A stretch of DNA of 52,377 bases, from contig NZ_JMIR01000030.1 of assembly GCF_000714935.1 (NCBI RefSeq), positions 1 through 52,377 on the forward strand. The letters run 5' to 3'. Both the position numbers and the translations under genes were made by a program. The notes beneath the pieces were generated by a model. That model searched no databases. It was given only the letters and a program-made list of their open reading frames with translations, and had not been told where the DNA came from. Of this stretch, positions 9,150 through 16,977 are shown one piece after another. The DNA comes from Tumebacillus flagellatus (GTDB lineage: Bacteria > Bacillota > Bacilli > Tumebacillales > Tumebacillaceae). Position 1 is the stretch's first letter. Each line of letters starts with the position of its first letter.

Positions 9150-9287
9150 CAGTGTATGAAATCCTGTGAGAGTGGTCGGGGATGTTTTTGTATGCCGTTT
9201 TGATACGAGGCTTTCATATTTCCTTAACGCTTGGAGTGTAGGATGGGGTTGTAAGTACATTGATCTCCACTGAGGAGGATTCTTTCG

Positions 9288-9389
9288 ATGAAAAAGCTTG
9301 CGAAGTTTTTTCAAGACTGGCTGTCTCTGCACCAAATGGATCGAGTGTACGAAATGTATCGCGCGAATTCTTTGCAATCTGTTCGGTAA
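9288..9389 (+). CDS. Small ORF, 33-aa peptide of unknown function
   Basis: The ORF begins MKKLAKFFQDWLSLHQMD and ends ANSLQSVR. Support comes from an excellent GAGGAGG Shine-Dalgarno about ten bases before the ATG and a Rho-independent terminator 40 bp after the stop, which together frame a compact gene. The peptide is basic and aromatic-rich, with an amphipathic-looking N-terminal half (FFQDWL) and no obvious signal sequence. I recognise no family. It is the first of three plus-strand genes between smc and rnc. No clear promoter was found in 9150-9280. Confidence 0.5.
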   Translation: MKKLAKFFQDWLSLHQMDRVYEMYRANSLQSVR

Positions 9390-9428
9390 CGCGGAACGTT
9401 TGCAACTCAATAGGATTTCCCCTCTTTG

Positions 9429-9462
9429 GACCGTCAAGCGTTTGCTTGGGGGTCTTTTTTTT
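9429..9462 (+). terminator. Terminator after the 33-aa ORF
   Basis: The stem GACC-gt-CAAGC / GCTTG-gg-GGTC with loop GTTT is followed by eight T residues on the plus strand. It isolates the small ORF from the SLH gene downstream. Confidence 0.85.
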
Positions 9463-9542
9463 GTGTGTTTTGGGGGAATGCTAGGGGCGAGGTCTGACTT
9501 TGATACCTGTTGCCAACTAACACACAAGAGGGGGGTTTTCGC

Positions 9543-10916
9543 TTGTTTGAACGATATGAGTTGCAACCGATGGAGGATGGGAGTTTTACGATCATCCTGC
9601 ATTTGAAACGGAATTTGGAGGAGTTTGCGGCTGAGCCCGGGCAGCGAATCAAGATAGAAGGCAAACACCGGCAAACGTTGGAAAACGAGGTCAAGGAGTA
9701 TGTACGCGAACGCTTCCCGAATTCGAAGGTGACGCGCGCGAAAGTGATGCTCGGCACGGCGGTGGTCGCGGCGATCCCGCTTCTCGGGGCGACAGCGGCT
9801 CCGGCGGCGTTTGCGACCGGTACGGATACCGGGGTGGCGAGCGCGTCGACCGCGGATACGACAGGGGCGCAACCGGGGACGACGACGGCGACCGAAGGGA
9901 ACGCCACCGGCGATTCCGGCACCACGACGACCGGCGGGCCGACGGCGATGAACAGCACCGACAGCAGTGAGACGGCGGAGACATCGGGAACGGATACGAC
10001 GGCAACTGCCGGGACGACCGATACGACGACGGCGCAAGGGTCGGATACGAATACGAGCAATACCGGGGCAACCGGTACGACGGAGGATATGACCGGAACG
10101 GCCGGCGGAGGCGCTTCGGCGGGAGCGGGGACCGCAACGGAAACCGGGACGACGGGCACAGATACCGCGACCGGAACGGATAACGGAACGACTGGCGGAG
10201 ACACGACTGGAACCCCCGGAACAACGACCGAAGCAACCGGCGATACAACAGGCACCACCGGAACCTCAACGGGCGCGCAACGCACGCTGACCGACTTGGG
10301 CAATTCGTATGCGTCCAACGAGATCGCAGAGTTGGTGCGCGCGGGCGTTCTGACCGGCTACGAAGACAACACTTTCCGTCCGTCTGCCGAAATGACCCGC
10401 GAAGAATTCGCCACCGGTTTGGCAAAAGCGGCGGGCCTCGACGTCGACATGAACGCAAAAAGCAACTTCACGGACGTCTCCGATTGGGCGCAACCGTACG
10501 TCGCCGCCGTGATCAAAGCGGGCTTCATGGTCGGCGAAGAACAAAACAGCTTCGGCGGCGGGCATCAGGTCACTCGCGAGCAGATGGTCACGACGTTCAT
10601 GCGCGCACTGGGACAACCCAACCTCGCCGACACCTACACCAACCAAACCTCCACCTTTGTGGACACCGCCGACATGTCCGACTACGCCAAACCGAATATC
10701 GCCCTCGCGCAACAACTGGGCTTCGTCGTCGGCATGTCTGCCGGGGACGGGAAATACAAATTCGACCCGCAAGCGCACGCCGAGCGCCAAGCGATCGCGC
10801 TGCTGCTCCACAAATTTTACAACAACCATACTGCCCTCGCCGCTCAAGCAGCCGCTCTCGTCCAAGGTCCCGACACTCCAACAGGCGATCCCACAACGGG
10901 CACCACCGGCACCTGA
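9543..10916 (+). CDS. SLH-domain surface protein with Thr/Gly-rich stalk
   Basis: A 457-aa predicted cell-surface protein. Residues 1-66 form a charged region (MFERYELQPMEDGSFTIILH...) that precedes a hydrophobic segment at about 67-92 (AKVMLGTAVVAAIPLLGATA), so the export signal is internal or has an unusually long N-region. Residues 93-247 are a low-complexity Thr/Gly/Ala/Asp stalk. Residues 250-430 hold three SLH-type repeats (for example GVLTGYEDNTFRPSAEMTREEFA), which anchor proteins to pyruvylated secondary wall polymer. The TTG at 9543 is chosen because AGAGGGGGG lies seven bases upstream; an in-frame TTG at 9510 lacks such a site. The partner or substrate is unknown. Confidence 0.85.
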   Translation: MFERYELQPMEDGSFTIILHLKRNLEEFAAEPGQRIKIEGKHRQTLENEVKEYVRERFPNSKVTRAKVMLGTAVVAAIPLLGATAAPAAFATGTDTGVASASTADTTGAQPGTTTATEGNATGDSGTTTTGGPTAMNSTDSSETAETSGTDTTATAGTTDTTTAQGSDTNTSNTGATGTTEDMTGTAGGGASAGAGTATETGTTGTDTATGTDNGTTGGDTTGTPGTTTEATGDTTGTTGTSTGAQRTLTDLGNSYASNEIAELVRAGVLTGYEDNTFRPSAEMTREEFATGLAKAAGLDVDMNAKSNFTDVSDWAQPYVAAVIKAGFMVGEEQNSFGGGHQVTREQMVTTFMRALGQPNLADTYTNQTSTFVDTADMSDYAKPNIALAQQLGFVVGMSAGDGKYKFDPQAHAERQAIALLLHKFYNNHTALAAQAAALVQGPDTPTGDPTTGTTGT

Positions 10917-10927
10917 TCTGTTTTTAC

Positions 10928-10969
10928 AAAAAAATCCCCGACAAGCTGCATGTGTCGGGGATTTTTTTT
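10928..10969 (+). terminator. Strong terminator after the SLH gene
   Basis: A 16-bp stem with core ATCCCCGACA/TGTCGGGGAT (10928-10943 with 10953-10968) is followed by T residues. It lies 12 bp past the SLH stop. Confidence 0.93.
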
Positions 10970-10982
10970 GAACAAAACGTCC

Positions 10983-11013
10983 TTGACATATTAAACGGGT
11001 TTGTGGTTAAAAT
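10983..11013 (+). promoter_or_regulatory. sigmaA promoter for the MazF-like gene
   Basis: A perfect -35 TTGACA (10983-10988) is followed by TTAAAAT. The -10 is TAAAAT with a 19-bp spacer or TTAAAA with 18. The predicted start is about 50 nt before the ATG at 11073. Confidence 0.6.
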
Positions 11014-11072
11014 GAAGACAAACATTCCCCGCTCCACCCTCTCAACTTTCCTCGTAAGGAGACCTCACGTCC

Positions 11073-11774
11073 ATGCCCAACAAAAAACTGCTGCTCGAAT
11101 CCTACCGCCTCCATCCGGAACGCACCGCCGTTCAGGAAGGGCTGCTGCCGGAGATGATGAAGTCTGTCGGCAAACTCCTCCTCTTCCTCAACTCCAACAA
11201 CCTTCGCCGCACCGTCCCGCTGATCCTCTGGCACGAATTCTGGCTGGAGCGCAATCAACTTCCTGAGAACCACACCCGCTACAAGCGCGGACGGTTGATC
11301 TACGCAGACCTTGGCGCTTTTAACATCGGGTCTGAAACCTCGTACCGCCACCCCTGCCTCCTCCTCTACGAAGGCCGCAACTGGGCCCTCATCGCCCCCA
11401 TGACCAGCAAGAAGTACGGCGACCCCGTCCCGCTCCACTACGACCTCCCCTCTCACTATCCGCTCGACGCCCCCTCCACCCTGCAACTCGACGCCATCAA
11501 AGTCATCGACAAACGGCGCGTTCTCGGCTACTTCTACACCCGCAACTGGCACGAGCAAGAAGACCCGCACGGCTTCAGCGAACCGATCACCCTCGACAAA
11601 AAAGACCTGGACGCCGTGGACGAGCTTCTCGCCCGTCACTACGCACCAGGTCTGCATCGACATGCTCTCTACTTGCAAGCCCGCAAGGACGAACTGGAGT
11701 CGGAGAATCTGATGCTCCGCCGTCAACTTGCGACTTTACGTGCGCTCCTTCCGGAGCCGGCCCGTCAGCCCTGA
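11073..11774 (+). CDS. MazF/PemK-fold protein with N- and C-terminal extensions
   Basis: Residues 71-185 align by eye with the MazF/NdoA endoribonuclease fold: KRGRLIYADL (71-80), GSETSYRHP (86-94, matching MazF GSEQGGVRP), the strand WALIAPMTS (104-112), DAIKVIDKRRV (140-150, matching EQIRTIDKQRL) and DKKDLDAVDELL (175-186). The arginine (R92) and threonine (T111) equivalent to MazF active-site positions are present. Unlike toxins of about 115 aa, it has a 70-aa N-terminal extension and a C-terminal coiled coil (about 195-226). There is no adjacent antitoxin. It may be an RNA-binding or RNase protein rather than a toxin. It has its own promoter and an AAGGAG site. Confidence 0.7.
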   Translation: MPNKKLLLESYRLHPERTAVQEGLLPEMMKSVGKLLLFLNSNNLRRTVPLILWHEFWLERNQLPENHTRYKRGRLIYADLGAFNIGSETSYRHPCLLLYEGRNWALIAPMTSKKYGDPVPLHYDLPSHYPLDAPSTLQLDAIKVIDKRRVLGYFYTRNWHEQEDPHGFSEPITLDKKDLDAVDELLARHYAPGLHRHALYLQARKDELESENLMLRRQLATLRALLPEPARQP

Positions 11775-11782
11775 GCCTGTAA

Positions 11783-11852
11783 GCTTCCTCAAGCGATCAA
11801 GCTGCGCGCTGCCCAGCTTGTCCACAAACAAGTCCTGATCGCCCCAGGAAGC
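11783..11852. other. Structured inverted repeat between convergent genes
   Basis: Outer arms GCTTCCT-caa-GCGATCA (11783-11799) pair with TGATCGC-ccc-AGGAAGC (11836-11852). Inside are an AGCTG/CAGCT hairpin (11800-11804 with 11814-11818) and a CTTGT/ACAAG hairpin (11817-11821 with 11828-11832). It separates the MazF-like gene from rnc and may end transcription both ways, but no T-run follows on either strand. Confidence 0.55.
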
Positions 11853-11857
11853 CCCGC

Positions 11858-12550
11858 TCAGATCTTGCCGAGCATCATCATGGTCATCTGGGCCGCATGC
11901 TGTTCTGCTTCTTTTTTCGATCGGCCGGTTCCTTCGCCCATCGGTCGGTAATCCAACAGCACTTGCGCCACAAACTCGCGGTTGTGCGCCGGGCCGCGCT
12001 CTTCGAGTATCTGATAGGACAGCGCCCCCAAACCCTCGCGTTGCACATGCTCTTGCAACATCGTCTTATAGTCGGTCAGCAGCGGCGCGTTCACATCTTG
12101 CAGTTCCGAGACGACAAAGCGATGCAAAAACTCCTTGACCGGCTGCAACCCTTGGTCGAGGTAATACGCTCCCACAAACGCTTCAAACACGTCTGCCAAA
12201 AGCGCCGGACGCTTGCGCCCGCCTGAGATTTCCTCCCCGCGCCCCAAACGAATGTACTTGTCGAAATTCAACTTGGTCGCAAACCGCACAAGCGATGGCT
12301 CACAGACAATCGTAGCACGCAGACGGGTCAATTCCCCCTCCGGCATCTTGGGAAACTTGAGGAACAGATACTCGCTGACCAACAACTCCAACACCGCGTC
12401 GCCCAAGAATTCCAACCGCTCGTTGTCCTGCCCGATTTCTGTTCGATGCTCGTTGCGATAAGAGGCGTGCGTAAACGCCTGCTTCAACAACTTGCGGTTT
12501 TGGAACTGAATCCCGAGGTCGGACAACAATTTCTCAAATTGAATGACCAC
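11858..12550 (-). CDS. rnc: Ribonuclease III
   Basis: RNase III cleaves double-stranded RNA in rRNA, scRNA and mRNA maturation. The 230-aa product has the catalytic signature [13 protein letters not shown] (about residues 45-57), the second acidic cluster [16 protein letters not shown], and a C-terminal dsRNA-binding domain with [12 protein letters not shown]. The GTG at 12548-12550 is proposed because AGGTGAAG is correctly spaced. Longer readings start in or before a 10-bp hairpin and give a non-conserved N-terminus. It follows fabF, as in B. subtilis, and is the last gene of the fab operon here. Confidence 0.93.
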   Translation of the reverse strand: MVIQFEKLLSDLGIQFQNRKLLKQAFTHASYRNEHRTEIGQDNERLEFLGDAVLELLVSEYLFLKFPKMPEGELTRLRATIVCEPSLVRFATKLNFDKYIRLGRGEEISGGRKRPALLADVFEAFVGAYYLDQGLQPVKEFLHRFVVSELQDVNAPLLTDYKTMLQEHVQREGLGALSYQILEERGPAHNREFVAQVLLDYRPMGEGTGRSKKEAEQHAAQMTMMMLGKI

Positions 12551-12584
12551 CGCATCTTCACCTGACCCTACAAAAATGGAGATA

Positions 12585-12614
12585 CCCTGGCAACTCAACA
12601 ACAGGTTGCCAGGG
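12585..12614 (-). other. 10-bp hairpin in the fabF-rnc intergenic region
   Basis: CCCTGGCAAC (12585-12594) and GTTGCCAGGG (12605-12614) form a perfect 10-bp stem with a 10-nt loop between the fabF stop and the rnc start. On the transcribed minus strand no T-run follows, so it is a poor Rho-independent terminator. An mRNA-stability or processing element is more likely, and an RNase III target for autoregulation is conceivable. Confidence 0.6.
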
Positions 12615-12642
12615 AAAAACATGTGTCTCTGTCTCTATGTCG

Positions 12643-13884
12643 TTACTCGGTGTACTTCTTCAACACGATCGAAGCGTTGTGACCGCCAAAGCCGAACGAA
12701 TTCGACATGCAATAGTCTATGTTCGCTTCACGTGCTTGATTCGGCACATAGTCGAGGTCACAGCCTTCGTCCGGATTGTCGAGGTTGATCGTCGGCGGCA
12801 AGATGCTGTGACGCATCGCTTCCACGCAAGCGATCGCTTCAATCGCCCCGGCAGCCCCGAGCATGTGCCCGGTCATCGACTTGGTCGAGGACACCGCCAG
12901 TTTGTAGGCATGCTCGCCGTAGACCGACTTGATCGCTTGGGTTTCCAGCACATCACCCATCGTCGCCGTGCCGTGCGCGTTGACGTACGCGACCTGTTCC
13001 GGTTGAATCCCCGCGTCGTCCAGCGCGTGCTTCATCGCGCGCGCCCCGCCTTCGCCCTCCGGCGCCGGAGCGGTGAGATGATACGCATCGCCGCTCATGC
13101 CGTAGCCGACGACTTCGGCAAGAATTTGCGCGCCGCGCTGCTTGGCGTGTTCCAGCTCTTCCAACAGCAGAACCCCTGCGCCCTCCGAGAGAACGAAACC
13201 GTCGCGGTCCTTATCAAACGGACGGGAGGAGATCTCCGGGCTGTCGTTGTAAATCGTCGCCATCGCTTTCGCCGAGTTGAAGCCGGCAATCGTCAGCGGA
13301 TACACCGCCGCTTCCGCACCACCGCACAACATCGCGTCAGCCGCACCGCGCTCGATGATCTTGAACGCGTCGCCGATGGAGTTGGTGCCGGTCGCGCATG
13401 CCGAGATCGGGGAAGAGTTCGGGCCGCGTGCGCCGAGCAAGATCGACACTTGGCCGGACGCCATGTCGCCGATGATCATCGGGACGAAGAACGGAGAGAC
13501 GCGGCGCGGACCTTTTTCTTTCAGAACATCGTATTGCTCGCACAGCGTGCCGATGCCGCCGATTCCGGAACCTATGTAGACGCCGATGCGCGTTGCATTC
13601 TCTTCCGTGATTTCCAAACCCGCTTGTTTCATGGCTTGGTATGCTGCTCCCACCGCGTATTGGACGAACACGTCCATCTTGCGAGCTTCTTTTTTATCGA
13701 TAAAGTCCTCCGGGTTGAAGTCTTCAACCAGTCCTGCGATGGTGGTGGCAAGTCCTGTGGTGTCAAAGCGTTCGATCTTCCGGATTCCCGATCTTCCGTT
13801 TTTTAAGTTGTTCCAATAAGTTTCAACATCATTTCCAAGGGGGGAGACAACACCCATACCGGTGATCACTACACGCCTTTTCAT
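12643..13884 (-). CDS. fabF: Beta-ketoacyl-ACP synthase II FabF
   Basis: FabF condenses malonyl-ACP with acyl-ACP in each elongation cycle of type II fatty acid synthesis. The 413-aa protein carries the nucleophile Cys163 in [10 protein letters not shown], the first active-site His in [10 protein letters not shown] and the second in [14 protein letters not shown]. Its ATG follows an AGGTGA-type site. It is next to acpP, its carrier protein, and belongs to the FapR-controlled operon. Hairpins lacking T-runs lie on both sides, which could set a different mRNA level from acpP. Confidence 0.98.
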   Translation of the reverse strand: MKRRVVITGMGVVSPLGNDVETYWNNLKNGRSGIRKIERFDTTGLATTIAGLVEDFNPEDFIDKKEARKMDVFVQYAVGAAYQAMKQAGLEITEENATRIGVYIGSGIGGIGTLCEQYDVLKEKGPRRVSPFFVPMIIGDMASGQVSILLGARGPNSSPISACATGTNSIGDAFKIIERGAADAMLCGGAEAAVYPLTIAGFNSAKAMATIYNDSPEISSRPFDKDRDGFVLSEGAGVLLLEELEHAKQRGAQILAEVVGYGMSGDAYHLTAPAPEGEGGARAMKHALDDAGIQPEQVAYVNAHGTATMGDVLETQAIKSVYGEHAYKLAVSSTKSMTGHMLGAAGAIEAIACVEAMRHSILPPTINLDNPDEGCDLDYVPNQAREANIDYCMSNSFGFGGHNASIVLKKYTE

Positions 13885-13927
13885 GTTGGTTCACCTTCGC
13901 TTATCGTGAGGTTAGCTGTCAGATAGA

Positions 13928-13971
13928 TGAGAAGCCCCAAATCCTAGTATGGAGCAGATTGGGGCTTCTCA
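13928..13971 (-). other. 13-bp hairpin between acpP and fabF
   Basis: TGAGAAGCCCCAA (13928-13940) pairs perfectly with TTGGGGCTTCTCA (13959-13971) across an 18-nt loop. It follows acpP on the minus strand but lacks a T-run. It probably works as a partial terminator or 3' stabiliser, raising acpP mRNA above fabF. Confidence 0.65.
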
Positions 13972-13989
13972 ACCACAGTTGTTCGGGGA

Positions 13990-14226
13990 TTACTTGTGAG
14001 ACGCGATGTAGGTCACTACGTCACCTACGGTGTTGATTTTCTCAGCGTCTTCATCGGAAATTTCCATATCGAACTCGTCTTCGAGTTCCATCACCAGTTC
14101 GACGACGTCGAGGGAGTCTGCGCCGAGGTCTTCCTTGAAGGATGCTTCGAGGGTGACATCGGACGCTTCAACACCCAGTCGGTCAACGACGATGTTTTTT
14201 ACGCGCTCCATGATTTCTGCGGACAT
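13990..14226 (-). CDS. acpP: Acyl carrier protein
   Basis: ACP carries growing acyl chains on a 4'-phosphopantetheine arm. The 78-aa acidic protein has the attachment Ser38 in the motif [15 protein letters not shown]. The ATG at 14224-14226 follows an unusually strong GGGAGGAGGTGAAAGC Shine-Dalgarno, consistent with high expression. A reading six codons longer would translate the ribosome-binding site itself. Flanked by fabG (30 nt upstream) and fabF. Confidence 0.98.
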   Translation of the reverse strand: MSAEIMERVKNIVVDRLGVEASDVTLEASFKEDLGADSLDVVELVMELEDEFDMEISDEDAEKINTVGDVVTYIASHK

Positions 14227-14256
14227 GCTTTCACCTCCTCCCAAAGTGGTAGTATA

Positions 14257-14997
14257 CTACATCACCATGCCGCCGTCGACAGTCAGAACTTGACCGGTGA
14301 TATACCCGGAACGATCGGACGCGAGGAAGGACACAGCGTTTGCGATATCTTCCGGACGACCCAGTCGAGAGAGCGGGATGGCTTCAAACAGCTTGCCTTT
14401 TACATCGTCCCCCAAGTTGTCGGTCATGTCCGTCTCGATATAGCCCGGTGCCACCGCGTTGACGGTGATGCCGCGCGACGCGAGTTCCTTGGCGTTGGAC
14501 TTGGTGAGGCCGATGACGCCCGCTTTGGCCGACACGTAGTTCGCTTGGCCGGGGTTGCCCATCAGACCGACGACCGAGGTGATGTTGATGATGCGGCCGA
14601 CGCGCTGTTTCATCATCGGGCGGGCAGCAGCTTTGGTCACGTTGAACACGCCTTTGAGGTTGGTGTTCAAGACCGCATCCCACTCGTCTTCTTTCATGCG
14701 GATGAGCAAGTTGTCGCGGGTGATGCCGGCGTTGTTGACGAGGATGTCGATGCGACCGAACGTCTCGGTGGTGGCGGAGACCATCTTCTCCGCGTCGGCA
14801 TAGACCGCCACGTCTCCTTGGACCGCGACGGCTTCGCCGCCTTTTTCCTTGATCAGCGCGACGACTTCCTCAGCGGCCGCTTGCGAGCCCGCATAGTTCA
14901 CGACGACTTTGGCGCCTTGCTCCGCCAATTCCAAGCAGATGGCGCGGCCGATGCCGCGGGAGCCGCCGGTGACCAGCGCTACTTTGTCTTTAAGCAT
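14257..14997 (-). CDS. fabG: 3-oxoacyl-ACP reductase FabG
   Basis: FabG is the NADPH-dependent reductase of the elongation cycle. The 246-aa short-chain dehydrogenase has the cofactor motif TGGSRGIG (residues 10-17), NNAG (88-91) and the catalytic Ser141, Tyr154 and Lys158 (ANYVSAKAG). It overlaps the end of fabD by 8 bp, giving translational coupling. The order fabD-fabG-acpP-fabF matches the usual Gram-positive cluster. Confidence 0.98.
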   Translation of the reverse strand: MLKDKVALVTGGSRGIGRAICLELAEQGAKVVVNYAGSQAAAEEVVALIKEKGGEAVAVQGDVAVYADAEKMVSATTETFGRIDILVNNAGITRDNLLIRMKEDEWDAVLNTNLKGVFNVTKAAARPMMKQRVGRIINITSVVGLMGNPGQANYVSAKAGVIGLTKSNAKELASRGITVNAVAPGYIETDMTDNLGDDVKGKLFEAIPLSRLGRPEDIANAVSFLASDRSGYITGQVLTVDGGMVM

Positions 14998-15949
14998 TCG
15001 TGGATTCCCCTTTGATGGCGGTTTGAACTTTGGCGAACGTGTCGAGGTCCTTGAAGAAGTGGGTCGGAACGGCTTTGTTGACCTTCTTGTTCAGACCAGC
15101 AAGCACCGAACTCGAACCGATTTCCAGGAACGCTTCCACGCCGTATTGTTCGATCATGACGCGCACGCTATCCTCCCAGAGCACAGGTGCGTACACCTGA
15201 CGAACGAGCGCTTCCCGGATCTCGTCGGCTCCTTGCACGGGGCCGGCGGTCGCGTTGGCGATGACCGGAACTTTGGCGTCGCGAAACTCCACGGTTTTCA
15301 TCTCTTCGGCGAGACGGTCCGCTGCCGGTTTCATCAGCGACGAGTGGAACGGGCCGCTGACGACGAGCGGCTTGTCGCGTCCGCCCTCGGCGGAGATCAC
15401 TTCCCCCGCACGGGTGACCGCTTCCGCTTTGCCCGAGATGACGATCTGGCCGGGGCAGTTGACATTCGCCAATTCCACCGGACCGTACTCCGCGGAAACT
15501 CGCTCGCAGATGTCCGCCAAGAGCGCGCGGTCCATGCCGATGACGGCGCTCATCGCGCCTTGACCCGCCGGAACCGCTTCGTTCATGAAACGGCCGCGCG
15601 CGTTGACGAGACGCACCGCATCTTCAAACGACAGCGCATCAGCCGCCACCAAAGCGGTGTACTCGCCGAGGCTGTGGCCTGCCGTGCACACGAACTCAAA
15701 GTCCGGGTTTTCTTGCAAAAAAGCCCGGTAGAGCGCGATGCTCGCCGTCAAGATCGCCGGTTGCGCGTTGTACGTCAAATTGAGGGTTTCTTGCGGGCCC
15801 TCCCACATGATCTGGGAGAGGTTGTACCCGATGGCCGCATCCGCTTGGCGGAATGCTTCAGCCGTTACCGGACGGGCGTCTGCCAGTTCGCGGCCCATGC
15901 CGACAACTTGCGAACCTTGACCCGGAAATATCAGTGCAAACTTGGTCAT
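14990..15949 (-). CDS. fabD: Malonyl-CoA:ACP transacylase FabD
   Basis: FabD loads malonyl groups onto ACP. The 319-aa product shows FPGQGSQ at residues 8-14, the nucleophile Ser93 in [10 protein letters not shown], the conserved Arg in the NARGRFM segment, and the catalytic His in the [10 protein letters not shown] segment (around residue 200). It starts 25 nt after fabH and overlaps fabG. Length and motifs are typical. Confidence 0.98.
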   Translation of the reverse strand: MTKFALIFPGQGSQVVGMGRELADARPVTAEAFRQADAAIGYNLSQIMWEGPQETLNLTYNAQPAILTASIALYRAFLQENPDFEFVCTAGHSLGEYTALVAADALSFEDAVRLVNARGRFMNEAVPAGQGAMSAVIGMDRALLADICERVSAEYGPVELANVNCPGQIVISGKAEAVTRAGEVISAEGGRDKPLVVSGPFHSSLMKPAADRLAEEMKTVEFRDAKVPVIANATAGPVQGADEIREALVRQVYAPVLWEDSVRVMIEQYGVEAFLEIGSSSVLAGLNKKVNKAVPTHFFKDLDTFAKVQTAIKGESTNA

Positions 15950-15974
15950 AATCGTCTTCCTCCTGATTGAAAAT

Positions 15975-16961
15975 CTACCAGCGCAACGCCGTTGCTCCCC
16001 ATGTCAAGCCGGCTCCGAAGCCGACCAGCACGAGCAAGTCGTTCTCTTGCACTTTGCCAAGCCGTACCGCTTCGTCGAGCGCGACCGGGATGGAAGCAGA
16101 CGACATGTTGCCGTACTTGTCAAGATTGACATAGACCTTGTCAGACGAAAGCTTGAGGCGGTTGACCGCCGCGTCGATGATGCGAACGTTCGCTTGGTGC
16201 GGAATCAAGTAGTCGATGTCCTCTTTGCCAAGGCCCGCCTTCGCCAGCGCCGCTTCTGCAGCGGAGCCCAAAATTCGAACGGCGAACTTGAACACTTCGT
16301 TGCCCGCCATCGTGATGTAGTGCTCGCCTGCCAGAATCGACTCTTGCGTCGCCGGGTTTCGGGAGCCGCCTGCCGCTTGCTTCAGCAGTTCGCCGCCGGA
16401 ACCGTCCGCTCCCATCTCAAACGAGAGGAAGCCGCGCCCCGCATCGGTCGGACCGAGCACCACAGCGCCCGCTCCGTCGCCAAACAGCACGCAGGTGCTG
16501 CGGTCGGAGAAGTTTGTAATCTTCGACAGCGTTTCCGCACCGATGACCAGCGCGTACTTGTAGAGGCCGCTTTCGAGCATCGGCACCGCGCAGGACAAGC
16601 TGTACAAAAACCCGCTGCACCCTGCCGACAAGTCAAACGCCGCCGCGTGTTTTGCACCGATGCGCTCTTGGACGAGGCACGCCGTCGCCGGGAACATGAA
16701 GTCCGGCGTGACGGTAGCGACGATGATCACGCCGATGTCTTCCGGAGTGATTCCGGCCGCTTCGATCGCTTTGCGAGCAGCTTCCACGGAGAGATCGGAA
16801 GTTGCGGTGTCCGCATCGACGAACCGACGCTCGCGAATCCCTGTGCGGGAGCGGATCCACTCGTCGTTGGTCTCTACGATTTTCGCCATGTCATCGTTGG
16901 TCACAACACGGCTGGGCACTGCCGACCCGGTGCCGAGGATGCCGACTTGAAGTTTTGTCAT
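15975..16961 (-). CDS. fabH: Beta-ketoacyl-ACP synthase III FabH
   Basis: FabH starts fatty acid synthesis by condensing an acyl-CoA primer with malonyl-ACP; in branched-chain producers it selects the primer. The 328-aa product has nucleophile Cys115 (DLSAGCSGF), the catalytic His in IPHQANVRI and Asn in DKYGNMSSASIP. The ATG at 16959-16961, after GAGGGGGAG, gives the conserved MTKLQVGILGTG. It follows plsX by 16 nt. In B. subtilis fabHA lies elsewhere; here it is inside the FapR operon. Confidence 0.97.
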   Translation of the reverse strand: MTKLQVGILGTGSAVPSRVVTNDDMAKIVETNDEWIRSRTGIRERRFVDADTATSDLSVEAARKAIEAAGITPEDIGVIIVATVTPDFMFPATACLVQERIGAKHAAAFDLSAGCSGFLYSLSCAVPMLESGLYKYALVIGAETLSKITNFSDRSTCVLFGDGAGAVVLGPTDAGRGFLSFEMGADGSGGELLKQAAGGSRNPATQESILAGEHYITMAGNEVFKFAVRILGSAAEAALAKAGLGKEDIDYLIPHQANVRIIDAAVNRLKLSSDKVYVNLDKYGNMSSASIPVALDEAVRLGKVQENDLLVLVGFGAGLTWGATALRW

Positions 16962-16977
16962 GCTGTTCTCCCCCTCT

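Noticed and set aside
6034-9159. A 1041-codon plus-strand open frame
   Set aside because: It is antisense to smc and has no promoter or ribosome-binding site; its composition reflects the third-codon GC bias of smc.
9510-9542. An earlier TTG start for the SLH protein
   Set aside because: No ribosome-binding site precedes it, while AGAGGGGGG lies between it and the chosen TTG.
9780-10270. Repeated ACG/GGC-rich DNA suggestive of a CRISPR or satellite
   Set aside because: The units are irregular, in frame, and encode the Thr/Gly stalk of the SLH protein; there are no spacers or constant repeats.
12551-12622. A 24-codon N-terminal extension of RNase III
   Set aside because: It would translate the 10-bp hairpin and has no ribosome-binding site; known RNase III proteins do not share it.
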